Below are positions 1 to 6,702 of a DNA stretch of 6,702 nucleotides, one piece after another. A program made the translations under genes and the position numbers. The number at the start of each line of letters is the position of its first letter. Position 1 is the stretch's first letter. The notes under the pieces were generated by a model that ran no database searches, had not been told where the DNA came from, and worked only from the letters and a program-made list of their open reading frames with translations. Origin of the DNA: Tagaea sp. (GTDB lineage Bacteria > Pseudomonadota > Alphaproteobacteria > CACIAM-22H2); assembly GCA_023653245.1 (NCBI GenBank), contig JAMNXK010000117.1, forward strand, positions 1 through 6,702. Direction: 5' to 3'.

Positions 1-590
1 CGATCGACTATTACTTCACCCCGATGTCGCCCTGGGCCTATCTCGGGCACGAGCGGTTCGTGGCGATCGCCAAGAAGCACGGCGCGCATATCGAGGTGAA
101 GCCGGTCGATATGGGGCGCGTGTTCGCCGCGTCGGGCGGCCTGCCCTTGGCGCAACGGCCCAAGCAGCGCCAGGCCTATCGGATGTTCGAGCTTCAGCGC
201 TGGCGCGAATTCCTGAACGTGCCGCTGAACCTGAAACCCAAACACGCGCCGGTGCCCACCGAGCTCGCCGCGCGCCTGATCGTCGCGGCCGACATGAAGG
301 AGCTGAACGCCATGGCGCTCACCCTCGCCATCCACCGCGCCGTTTTCGTCGAGGAGCGCGACATCTCCGATCCCGCCACGCTCAAGGCGATCTGCGCCGA
401 GCACGGCCGCAAGCCCGATTTCCTGTGGGAGGCCGAGCAGAACGAGGAAACCAAAAAGCGCTTCGACGCCTATACGCAAGAAGCGATCGACCGCCAGGTC
501 TTCGGCGCGCCCACCTACATCTACAAGGACGAGCCGTTCTGGGGCCAGGACCGGCTCGACTTCCTCGACCGCGCGCTGGCGCGCGGGTAG
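1..590 (+). CDS. 2-hydroxychromene-2-carboxylate isomerase family protein (DsbA/GST-kappa fold), 5' end missing
   Basis: The reading frame is open from base 3 and gives 195 visible residues before TAG at 588-590. The start codon is probably only a few residues outside the window, because family members begin just before the IDYYFTPMSPWAYLG segment. The Ser of MSPWAYL (visible residue 9) sits where the glutathione-contacting Ser of NahD-type isomerases and GST kappa lies. There is no CxxC, so a thiol-disulfide oxidase is unlikely. Near the C-terminus VFGAPTYIY carries the cis-proline segment of the thioredoxin-like fold, followed by FWGQDRLDFLDRAL, typical of the family. The length (about 200 residues) matches. 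In naphthalene degraders the enzyme isomerises 2-hydroxychromene-2-carboxylate using glutathione, but many alphaproteobacterial paralogs have unknown substrates. No ring-cleavage genes are visible here, so the physiological substrate is open. It is the only plus-strand gene in the window. Fold and family are fairly sure; substrate is not. Confidence 0.88.
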   Translation, partial: IDYYFTPMSPWAYLGHERFVAIAKKHGAHIEVKPVDMGRVFAASGGLPLAQRPKQRQAYRMFELQRWREFLNVPLNLKPKHAPVPTELAARLIVAADMKELNAMALTLAIHRAVFVEERDISDPATLKAICAEHGRKPDFLWEAEQNEETKKRFDAYTQEAIDRQVFGAPTYIYKDEPFWGQDRLDFLDRALARG

Positions 591-595
591 CTCGC

Positions 596-619
596 CGCGC
601 CTTCGGCGCGACTTTTCTT
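596..619 (+). terminator. Likely Rho-independent terminator of the isomerase gene
   Basis: A perfect 6-bp stem, CGCGCC (596-601) with GGCGCG (605-610), closes a TTC loop. It is followed by the T-rich run ACTTTTCTT (611-619). It begins 5 bases after the TAG of the plus-strand isomerase gene, the expected position for an intrinsic terminator. The stem is short but all G-C. This is a by-eye call; no folding energy was computed. Confidence 0.6.
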
Positions 620-721
620 GACGAGATCTCCGTGTCTCGCTTCGCTCGCACGAAGATGACGGCTCTTTTTTCTTCCGTCATTCTCGGGCGCGCCTTGGCG
701 CGACCCGGGAATCTCAAAAAG
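617..721. repeat. Pair of inverted palindromic repeats (REP/REPIN-like) between convergent genes
   Basis: Two related units face each other. Unit A, read on the minus strand from 662 to 617, starts CCGTCAT and ends ATCTCGTCAAG. Unit B, read on the plus strand from 675 to 721, starts CCGTCAT and ends ATCTCAAAAAG. By eye, about 29 of 40 aligned bases agree, with the difference concentrated in the central loop. The CCGTCAT ends (656-662 and 675-681) are perfect inverted repeats around a 12-base T-rich spacer (663-674). Each unit is itself a hairpin. In unit B, 680-688 pairs with 704-712 with one G-T wobble, 689-694 pairs with 697-702, and A703 is bulged. In unit A, 627-629 plus 631-634 pair with 649-652 plus 654-656. 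The arrangement resembles REPINs or other dispersed palindromes. Copies elsewhere in the genome are inferred, not seen. Confidence 0.6.
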
Positions 722-744
722 ATACGTCGGACCGAAGGTCCGGC
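716..744 (-). terminator. Likely Rho-independent terminator of the minus-strand gene string
   Basis: On the minus strand, 4 bases after the TGA of the MDR oxidoreductase gene, CGGACC and GGTCCG (728-733 with 737-742) form a perfect 6-bp stem around a 3-base loop. A G-T wobble and a further G-C pair (726-727 with 743-744) extend it. Reading on, a five-T run (bases 716-720, A on the plus strand) follows after a short gap. The gap of about 5 bases between stem and T run is longer than ideal, and the run also forms the end of repeat unit B, so the terminator may borrow that sequence. Confidence 0.5.
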
Positions 745-748
745 AACT

Positions 749-1726
749 TCACCCCGGCATCGTCACGACGACGGCGCCGGTCTTGCGCCGGGTATCGACG
801 CGCGCGTGCGCTTGCGCGATGTCGGCGAGCGCGAATGTCGAATCGATCGGCGGATCGAACGCGCCGGACTCGCACAGACCGGCGAGATAGGCGAGATCTT
901 CGGCGCGCTCGGGCACGATTCCGGCCAAGACGCGCAGCGCGCCGCGCTTGGGGCGAAGGGCCGCACCCAGCGTCGCCCCCAGCCCCGCGACCGCGGCGAC
1001 CAAGCGCCCGCCCGGCACCAAAGCCATGCAGGCGCGCGACAACGGCGCGTTGCCGACCGCGTCGAACACGATGTTCCAGCGCTCCCGCCCATCGGCGAAG
1101 TCGCGCGCGGCATAGTCGATCGTCTCGTAGGCGCCCAGCGCGCGCACCCGCGCGGCATTCGCCGCCGAGCACACGCCCGTCACGCGCGCGCCCAAAGCCC
1201 GCGCGATCTGCACGGCCGCCGAACCGACCGAGCCGGACGCGCCGTTCACCAGCACGCGTTCGCCCGGCGCCACGCGGGCCCGATCGCGCAGGAAATGCAG
1301 CGCCGTCGTGCCGCCGAAAGCGATCGCCGCCGCGCGCTCGAAGGAATAGCCGCGCGGGATCGGCGCGATCGCGCCGGTCTCGGGCAGCACCGCGTACTCG
1401 GCATGCGCGCCGAAGCGCGCGCCGAATAGCGCGAACACCGCGTCGCCTTCCTCGAACCGCGTGACGTTTCGCCCGCACGCTTCCACGATTCCCGCCCCTT
1501 CCGCCCCCAGCACGGCGCGGCGCGGGCCCCGCAGCCCCAGCGCCAAACGCGCGAGCGGCGCGAAGCCGGGCGGGAAGTTGGCCGCGCGAACGCGCGCATC
1601 GCCCGAGGTCACGCACGCCGCGCGCATGCGGATCAGAATCTCGCGCGCGCGCGGCGCGGGCTTGGGAATGTCGCGGATCGAAACGGTCTCGGGCCCGCCA
1701 TAGGCGGTGCAGATCGCGGCCAGCAT
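749..1726 (-). CDS. Zinc-free MDR-family NAD(P)-dependent oxidoreductase (quinone oxidoreductase-like)
   Basis: This 325-residue protein has the usual length and order of medium-chain dehydrogenases. It has an N-terminal GroES-like catalytic domain (about 1-125), including the LGAEGAGIVEACG stretch (73-85) and FEEGDAVFAL. The Rossmann domain follows, with the dinucleotide loop VNGASGSVGSAAVQIA starting near 160. The position where zinc alcohol dehydrogenases have their catalytic Cys reads ACVTSGDAR, and no structural-zinc Cys cluster is present. It therefore belongs with the zinc-independent quinone/enone reductases that use NAD(P)H to reduce activated carbonyls or double bonds. The substrate cannot be read from sequence. 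The ATG at 1726 is preceded by GGAAG (1735-1739 on the plus strand) at 8 bases spacing, a good ribosome site. The gene lies 13 bases behind pdxY and is the last gene of the minus-strand string, so co-transcription is likely. MDR family is near certain; exact activity is unknown. Confidence 0.9.
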   Translation of the reverse strand: MLAAICTAYGGPETVSIRDIPKPAPRAREILIRMRAACVTSGDARVRAANFPPGFAPLARLALGLRGPRRAVLGAEGAGIVEACGRNVTRFEEGDAVFALFGARFGAHAEYAVLPETGAIAPIPRGYSFERAAAIAFGGTTALHFLRDRARVAPGERVLVNGASGSVGSAAVQIARALGARVTGVCSAANAARVRALGAYETIDYAARDFADGRERWNIVFDAVGNAPLSRACMALVPGGRLVAAVAGLGATLGAALRPKRGALRVLAGIVPERAEDLAYLAGLCESGAFDPPIDSTFALADIAQAHARVDTRRKTGAVVVTMPG

Positions 1727-1739
1727 GTTCGGCGCTTCC

Positions 1740-2591
1740 TTAGACTTCGACCGCTTCGAAACGCCGCGAAGGGCTCACGAACTCGTCTTGCGCGGCGACG
1801 GTCTGCAGCTCGTGAGCGCCCAGCTCGGCGGTGCGCTTGAGCACGCCCCAGATCGACGCGGCGGCGTTCTCGAGCGCCGACTTCGCGTCGCCGGTACGGC
1901 CGAAATGCACCAGGAACAGGGCCGCGATCGCGTCGCCGGCGCCGTTCACGTTGACCGCGAGCAGTGGCGTTTCGAGCATGTGCCGGCGCCCGCGATGGGA
2001 GACCAGCAATGCGATCCGATCCTTGGATGGCGAGGCCGAACGCAGCGACGTGACCAGCACGCAAGCCGGCCCCAGCGCATGGATCGCGTCGGCCGCGCGG
2101 CACGCGTCCGCCAGGCCGCGCACCTCGATGCCCGAGAGATATTCGAGCTCGAACTGGTTGGGTGTGACGATATCCGCGACCGGCAACGCGCGGGTCTTGA
2201 TGAACTCGGGGATTCCCGGCCGCACATAGATGCCGCGGCCCACGTCGCCGATCACCGGATCGCAGCAATAAAGCGCCTTGGGGTTGGCGGCTTTGACGCG
2301 CGCGGCCGCGTCCACGATCGCCTCGCCGATTCCTGCGTCGCCCATATAGCCGGAGAGCACGCCGTCGCATTCGTCCAACACGCCGCGCTCGGCGATGCCG
2401 TCGAACACCGCGCGCACCTGATCGACCGCGAAGACCGGCCCGCGCCAGGCGCCGTAGCCGGTGTGGTTGGAGAACATCACCGTGTGGATCGCCCACACCT
2501 CGACGCCCAGACGCTGCATGGGGAACACCGCGGAGGCGTTGCCGACATGGCCGTAGGCCACCCAGGACTGGATCGACAGGACGTTGCGCAT
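1740..2591 (-). CDS. pdxY: Pyridoxal kinase PdxY
   Basis: PdxY phosphorylates pyridoxal (vitamin B6 salvage) with ATP to give pyridoxal 5'-phosphate in the cytosol. The 283-residue product matches the E. coli PdxY/PdxK length (about 287). It begins MRNVLSIQSWVAYGHVGNASA, very like the family N-terminus. It carries FSNHTGYG (40-47), VLSGYMG (78-84), CDPVIGD (110-116), the PNQFELEYLSG segment (145-154) and the ribokinase-family anion-hole motif NGAGDA (216-221), with Asp220 as the expected catalytic base. It ends with the ELQTVAAQDEF region seen in E. coli PdxY (QVVAAQD). The frame stays open upstream to 3011, but the ATG at 2591 matches the family start exactly. That ATG shares one base with the TGA of the DUF1489 gene (TGATG), which suggests translational coupling; only a weak purine stretch precedes it. 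Identification is strong, and which of the PdxK/PdxY names applies is a matter of convention. Confidence 0.95.
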   Translation of the reverse strand: MRNVLSIQSWVAYGHVGNASAVFPMQRLGVEVWAIHTVMFSNHTGYGAWRGPVFAVDQVRAVFDGIAERGVLDECDGVLSGYMGDAGIGEAIVDAAARVKAANPKALYCCDPVIGDVGRGIYVRPGIPEFIKTRALPVADIVTPNQFELEYLSGIEVRGLADACRAADAIHALGPACVLVTSLRSASPSKDRIALLVSHRGRRHMLETPLLAVNVNGAGDAIAALFLVHFGRTGDAKSALENAAASIWGVLKRTAELGAHELQTVAAQDEFVSPSRRFEAVEV

Positions 2592-3034
2592 CAAACGAGC
2601 CCGAGGGCGCGCAATTCCTCGACCATCGCCGAGGGCATGTTCGCGGTGCGCGCCTCGGCCTTGGCGTCGAGATCGGGCGGTGCGGACGACGCTTCGAAAT
2701 AGCGCCAGCCCTGGAACGCGCGCATCGGCTTGGGCCGGGTGCGCACGAGCTTGGCGGCGAGCAGGATGTCGCAATAGGGTTTGCCCTCGCGGGTTTTCCC
2801 CGTGCGGAATCCCACGATCTTCTGGCGGCAGCGGATCACGCCCTTCACCACCCAATAGAGCGAACCTTCGCCGGCGATCTCGTCGGCGCGCTTGGGGGCG
2901 TTGCGCGTCGTGTGCTTGAGCTGGGGCTTGGCGACCTTGCGCTTGCGCTGATCGGCCAAACGCTCTTTCTGCCAGCTCGCGAGGTCTTCGACCGACTCGC
3001 AGCCGACGCACAGCTTCACCAAATGCAGCGTCAT
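2591..3034 (-). CDS. DUF1489 family protein of unknown function
   Basis: This 147-residue cytosolic protein has no signal peptide or membrane segment. Landmarks recalled for DUF1489 are the opening MTLHLVKLCVGCESVEDLASW, the basic stretch around QRKRKVAKPQ (29-38), the HTTRNAPKRADEI segment (41-53), GSLYWVVKGVIRCRQKI (57-73), the segment around LVRTRPKPMRAFQGWRY (96-112), and a short hydrophobic end. The paired Cys in the opening (LCVGC) and the invariant-looking RAFQGWRY make nucleic-acid or metal binding conceivable, but nothing shows it. The start at 3034 is chosen because its ATGA overlaps the TGA of the upstream Hpt gene, GGGCGAGG lies just ahead of it, and family members begin with this LHLVKLCVG segment. 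The frame is open further upstream to 3211, but that part is only the shadow of the Hpt gene. The family is found almost only in Alphaproteobacteria, as far as I know. Confidence 0.88.
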   Translation of the reverse strand: MTLHLVKLCVGCESVEDLASWQKERLADQRKRKVAKPQLKHTTRNAPKRADEIAGEGSLYWVVKGVIRCRQKIVGFRTGKTREGKPYCDILLAAKLVRTRPKPMRAFQGWRYFEASSAPPDLDAKAEARTANMPSAMVEELRALGLV

Positions 3035-3528
3035 GCCTCGCCCTTCATTTGGGCGACCACCTTGTCGAGCATCGCCACGAGCTGCCGGCCCGTGTCCCCG
3101 CCGTCGCCCGACACGCCGTTGACGATCACCACCGCGATCGCGTCGGCGGCGGCCTTGACCACGACCAGCGCCTTGGCGTCGAGCGTGTCGGCCGCGTCGA
3201 GGTAGCGGCACAGCTGGTCGCCGAAGCGCGTGACCAGCGGATAGCCGAACGAGCCGCCCTGCCCGCGCAGCTCGTGGGCGAGCATGTAGACGGTCTGGCG
3301 CTTTTCGAAATCGTTGGGCGCGCGCAGCAGCTCGCCCGCCGCGACCACCAGCTTGGCGACGTCGGCCTTCGCCTGGGTTTCGAAATCGCCCTTCAACCCT
3401 TGGATCGCGCCTTCCATGCGCTTGACGGCGCCGGCGTCGAGCCCGCCCACGCCGACCCGCGCCTTGAGCGTGTTGGGCGGATTCATCACTTGGAATTTCT
3501 TGCCGCCGCCGGCGGGACCTTGGCTCAT
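3031..3528 (-). CDS. Histidine phosphotransfer (Hpt) domain protein
   Basis: This 165-residue, largely helical protein has a single Hpt-like domain (about 40-165). The phosphoacceptor motif is MLAHELRGQGGSFGYPLV (82-99), with His85 in the HxLRG...G context of Hpt helices. There is no ATP-binding HATPase domain, so it can relay phosphate but not autophosphorylate. The first 35 residues (GGGKKFQVMNPPNTLKARVGVGG) are a low-complexity, Pro/Gly-rich extension of unknown use. The gene starts one base after the TGA of the response regulator (TGA C ATG), with GGGG about 9-12 bases ahead, and its own stop overlaps the DUF1489 start by ATGA. Known Hpt proteins move phosphate between receiver domains or from a hybrid kinase. 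The receiver next door is the obvious partner, but that pairing is inferred from adjacency. No histidine kinase is in the window. Confidence 0.85.
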   Translation of the reverse strand: MSQGPAGGGKKFQVMNPPNTLKARVGVGGLDAGAVKRMEGAIQGLKGDFETQAKADVAKLVVAAGELLRAPNDFEKRQTVYMLAHELRGQGGSFGYPLVTRFGDQLCRYLDAADTLDAKALVVVKAAADAIAVVIVNGVSGDGGDTGRQLVAMLDKVVAQMKGEA

Positions 3529-3529
3529 G

Positions 3530-4024
3530 TCAAAGCCCCGCCACTTCGCGGCGTTCGGGCCCGATATAGATGCCGCCCTTCTTGCGCCGGCGGCAGGGGC
3601 CGAAATACTCGCGCGTGCGGATATAGGGGCGCGGGCGCTCGATCAATTCCTCGATGCGCTGGGCGAGGGTCTGCGCCGAGACCGGCTTGGCCAGGAACTC
3701 CGTCACGCCCAGATCGCGCGCCTTCATCACCCGCGCGCGCTCGGTATGGCCGGTGACCATGATGATCGGCAGGAATTGGTTGGGGCTGTCGGTTTCCATG
3801 CGGATCTTGCGCACGAGCTCGAGGCCGTTGACGGGATACATCTCCCAATCGATCAGCGCGAAATCGACCGGGTTCTGCTTCATCATCATCCACGCCACGC
3901 CGCCATCCGTCGCCTCGGCGATGTCCTTCACGCCGATGGCTTCGAGCAGCGCCTTCAGGAGCTTCCGCATATGCGGATTGTCCTCGGCGAGCAGAACCCG
4001 GATTTTGTTGAATTGATAAGCCAT
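3530..4024 (-). CDS. Stand-alone response regulator (CheY-like receiver with basic C-terminal tail)
   Basis: This 164-residue product is one receiver domain (about 7-130) plus a tail of about 35 residues. The acidic pair is Glu14-Asp15 in LLAEDN. The phosphoacceptor is Asp59 in FALIDWEMYPVNGLEL, the switch Thr is Thr91 in IIMVTGH, and the conserved Lys is Lys113 in FLAKPVS. All active-site residues are present, so it should be phosphorylatable. There is no DNA-binding or enzymatic output domain. The tail instead has YFGPCRRRKKGG (140-151) and IGPERR (154-159), a basic, Gly-Pro-Arg-rich element that I recall from other alphaproteobacterial single-domain receivers. The tail may mediate protein contact. 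It sits one base before the Hpt gene and 35 bases after the HMG-CoA lyase gene. No good Shine-Dalgarno precedes the ATG; the leader holds an inverted repeat. It may be a phosphate sink or relay element. Confidence 0.93.
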   Translation of the reverse strand: MAYQFNKIRVLLAEDNPHMRKLLKALLEAIGVKDIAEATDGGVAWMMMKQNPVDFALIDWEMYPVNGLELVRKIRMETDSPNQFLPIIMVTGHTERARVMKARDLGVTEFLAKPVSAQTLAQRIEELIERPRPYIRTREYFGPCRRRKKGGIYIGPERREVAGL

Positions 4025-4028
4025 CGAA

Positions 4029-4054
4029 CCGGCGTTAACCCCTTAACCCGCCGG
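4029..4054. repeat. Inverted repeat with two TTAACC(C) boxes in the response-regulator leader
   Basis: CCGGCG (4029-4034) pairs perfectly with CGCCGG (4049-4054). The interior holds two TTAA tetramers (4035-4038 and 4043-4046), four bases apart and each followed by CCC or CCCC. It lies within the 35-base gap between the HMG-CoA lyase stop and the response regulator ATG. It could be an operator, a weak terminator for the upstream pair, or a leader hairpin. There is no T run after it on the minus strand, which argues against a classic terminator. Confidence 0.5.
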
Positions 4055-4056
4055 GG

Positions 4057-4085
4057 ACATTAGGCCCGCGCCGAGTCCTTTTCAA
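4057..4085 (-). promoter_or_regulatory. Possible sigma-70 type promoter for the response regulator gene string
   Basis: On the minus strand, TTGAAA (4085-4080, five of six matches to TTGACA) is separated by exactly 17 bases from TAATGT (4062-4057, three of six to TATAAT). Initiation would fall near 4050, inside the inverted repeat at 4029-4054, about 25 bases before the ATG at 4024. The -35 box lies in the last codons of the HMG-CoA lyase gene. The -10 is weak and chance matches are common, so this is tentative. Confidence 0.3.
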
Positions 4086-4976
4086 GCCGCGCGGCCAGCG
4101 CCTGGGCGGCCTTGGCGGCGGGCGGGCGCCCGAGCTTTTCGCAGACGAACCGGCCCGCTTGCGCAAGTTTCGCCAGATCGACCCCGGTTTCGACGCCCAA
4201 TCCCCCCAACATGTAGCGCACATCCTCCGACGCGACGTTGCCCGACGCCCCCTTGGCGTAGGGGCAGCCGCCCAGCCCCGCCACGGCCGAGTCGACCGTC
4301 GCGATGCCGCGCTCCAAGCAAGCATGGATGTTGGCCAGGGCCTGGCCCCAGGTGTCGTGGAAATGCACGGCGAGCTTGTCGCGCGGGATCGCTTCGGCCA
4401 CCGCGTCGGCCATCGCTTGCGCCTTGCCGGGCGTGCCCACGCCGATCGTATCGCCCAGCGAGATCTCGTAGCAGCCCATCGCGAACAGCTTGGCAGAAAC
4501 GTCGACGACTGCGGCGAGCGCCACCTCGCCTTCGTAGGGGCAGCCCAGCACGCACGACACGTAGCCGCGCACGCGCAGGCCGCGCGCGCGCGCTTGCGCG
4601 ACGACGGGCGCGAAACGCTCGAGGCTCTCGGCGATCGAGCAATTGATGTTCCGCCGCGAGAAGCTTTCGGACGCCGCGCCGAACACCGCGATCTCCCCGG
4701 CCTTGGCGGCGAGCGCGCCTTCGAGGCCCTTGAGATTGGGCACCAGCACCGGATAGGACACGCCCGGCTTGCGCCGGATGCCGGCCATCACCTTGTCGGT
4801 GTCGGCCATTTGCGGCACCCATTTGGGCGAAACGAACGAGCCCGCCTCGACCACCGCCAGGCCCGCGTCGGCCAGACGCTCGATCAGCTCGATCTTGGAC
4901 GCGGCGTCGAGCGGCACGGGCTCGTTCTGCAACCCGTCGCGCGGGCCCACCTCGACCATCTTCACGCGCGCCGGGA

Positions 4977-4980
<4 letters not shown>
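4060..4980 (-). CDS. mvaB: Hydroxymethylglutaryl-CoA lyase
   Basis: This enzyme cleaves (S)-HMG-CoA to acetoacetate and acetyl-CoA, the final step of leucine degradation. The 306-residue protein is a complete TIM-barrel of the DRE-TIM metallolyase family. Visible catalytic features are VEVGPRDGLQNE with Arg14 and Asp15; Glu45 in VVEAGSFVSPKWVPQM; Asp177 in SLGDTIGVGTPG; the metal ligands His206 and His208 in HFHDTWG; and Cys239 in the signature loop GLGGCPYAKGASGNVASEDV. These correspond to human HMGCL Arg41, Asp42, Glu72, Asp204, His233/His235 and Cys266. No targeting or extra domain is present. The ATG at 4980 gives four residues of ATGA overlap context with the stop of the upstream carboxylase gene; a second Met (residue 8) could serve, but the overlap and a GAGG 10 bases ahead favour the first. 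In Pseudomonas the equivalent gene is liuE. A homocitrate-synthase-type relative is excluded by the signature loop. Confidence 0.96.

Positions 4981-6702
<1,722 letters not shown>

Noticed and set aside
425..1429. Plus-strand open frame of 334 codons spanning the isomerase end, the intergenic repeats and the MDR gene
   Set aside because: It runs through two terminator-like hairpins and opposite a strong MDR gene; the product is a low-complexity Arg/Ala-rich string.
1707..2702. Long plus-strand open frame (331 codons) opposite pdxY and the DUF1489 gene
   Set aside because: The translation is Arg/His/Asp-rich with no recognisable domain. It is the antisense shadow of clearly homologous minus-strand genes in GC-rich DNA.
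1740..3011. Apparent 423-residue PdxY with a long N-terminal extension
   Set aside because: The extension is an out-of-frame reading of the DUF1489 gene. Family homology starts exactly at the ATG at 2591.
4035..4047. CtrA binding site in front of the response regulator
   Set aside because: The two TTAA boxes are 4 bases apart, while the full CtrA consensus is TTAA-N7-TTAA(C). Only half-sites remain, which are too short to claim.

Overview
The window is GC-rich, densely packed chromosomal DNA. It most likely comes from an alphaproteobacterium, probably near the Rhodospirillales. The grounds are: a DUF1489 gene (a family I know almost only from Alphaproteobacteria), a short response regulator with a GP-x-RRR / GPERR tail, a methylcrotonoyl-CoA carboxylase plus HMG-CoA lyase pair, and intergenic palindromes of the CCGTCAT...ATCTC type. 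The genus cannot be fixed from this sequence alone.

Layout, left to right: a plus-strand gene cut by the left edge (1-590) encodes a 2-hydroxychromene-2-carboxylate isomerase / DsbA-like protein. A 158-base convergent intergenic region follows, holding a likely terminator for each side and, between them, two inverted copies of one palindromic repeat. Everything from 749 to the right edge is on the minus strand. In order of transcription (right to left) the genes are: biotin-carrying alpha subunit of an acyl-CoA carboxylase, very likely methylcrotonoyl-CoA carboxylase (mccA/liuD, cut by the right edge); HMG-CoA lyase (mvaB/liuE); a 35-base gap with an inverted repeat and a possible promoter; a stand-alone response regulator; an Hpt phosphotransfer protein; a DUF1489 protein; pyridoxal kinase (pdxY); and a zinc-free MDR oxidoreductase. 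No gene-free stretch exceeds 300 bases.

Two functional blocks stand out. The first is the end of the leucine/isovalerate degradation pathway: MCC carboxylates 3-methylcrotonyl-CoA, and HMG-CoA lyase splits the later product HMG-CoA into acetoacetate and acetyl-CoA. These two genes overlap by ATGA. The second is a tightly packed run from response regulator to MDR oxidoreductase, with junctions of +1, -4, -1 and +13 bases. It looks like one transcript joining a two-protein phosphorelay without a kinase, an uncharacterised protein, and vitamin B6 salvage.

I did not find a clearly new defence, mobile or RNA-guided system. The observations most worth following are the phosphorelay/DUF1489/pdxY gene string, the inverted palindrome pair between the convergent genes, and the inverted repeat with a possible promoter in front of the response regulator.
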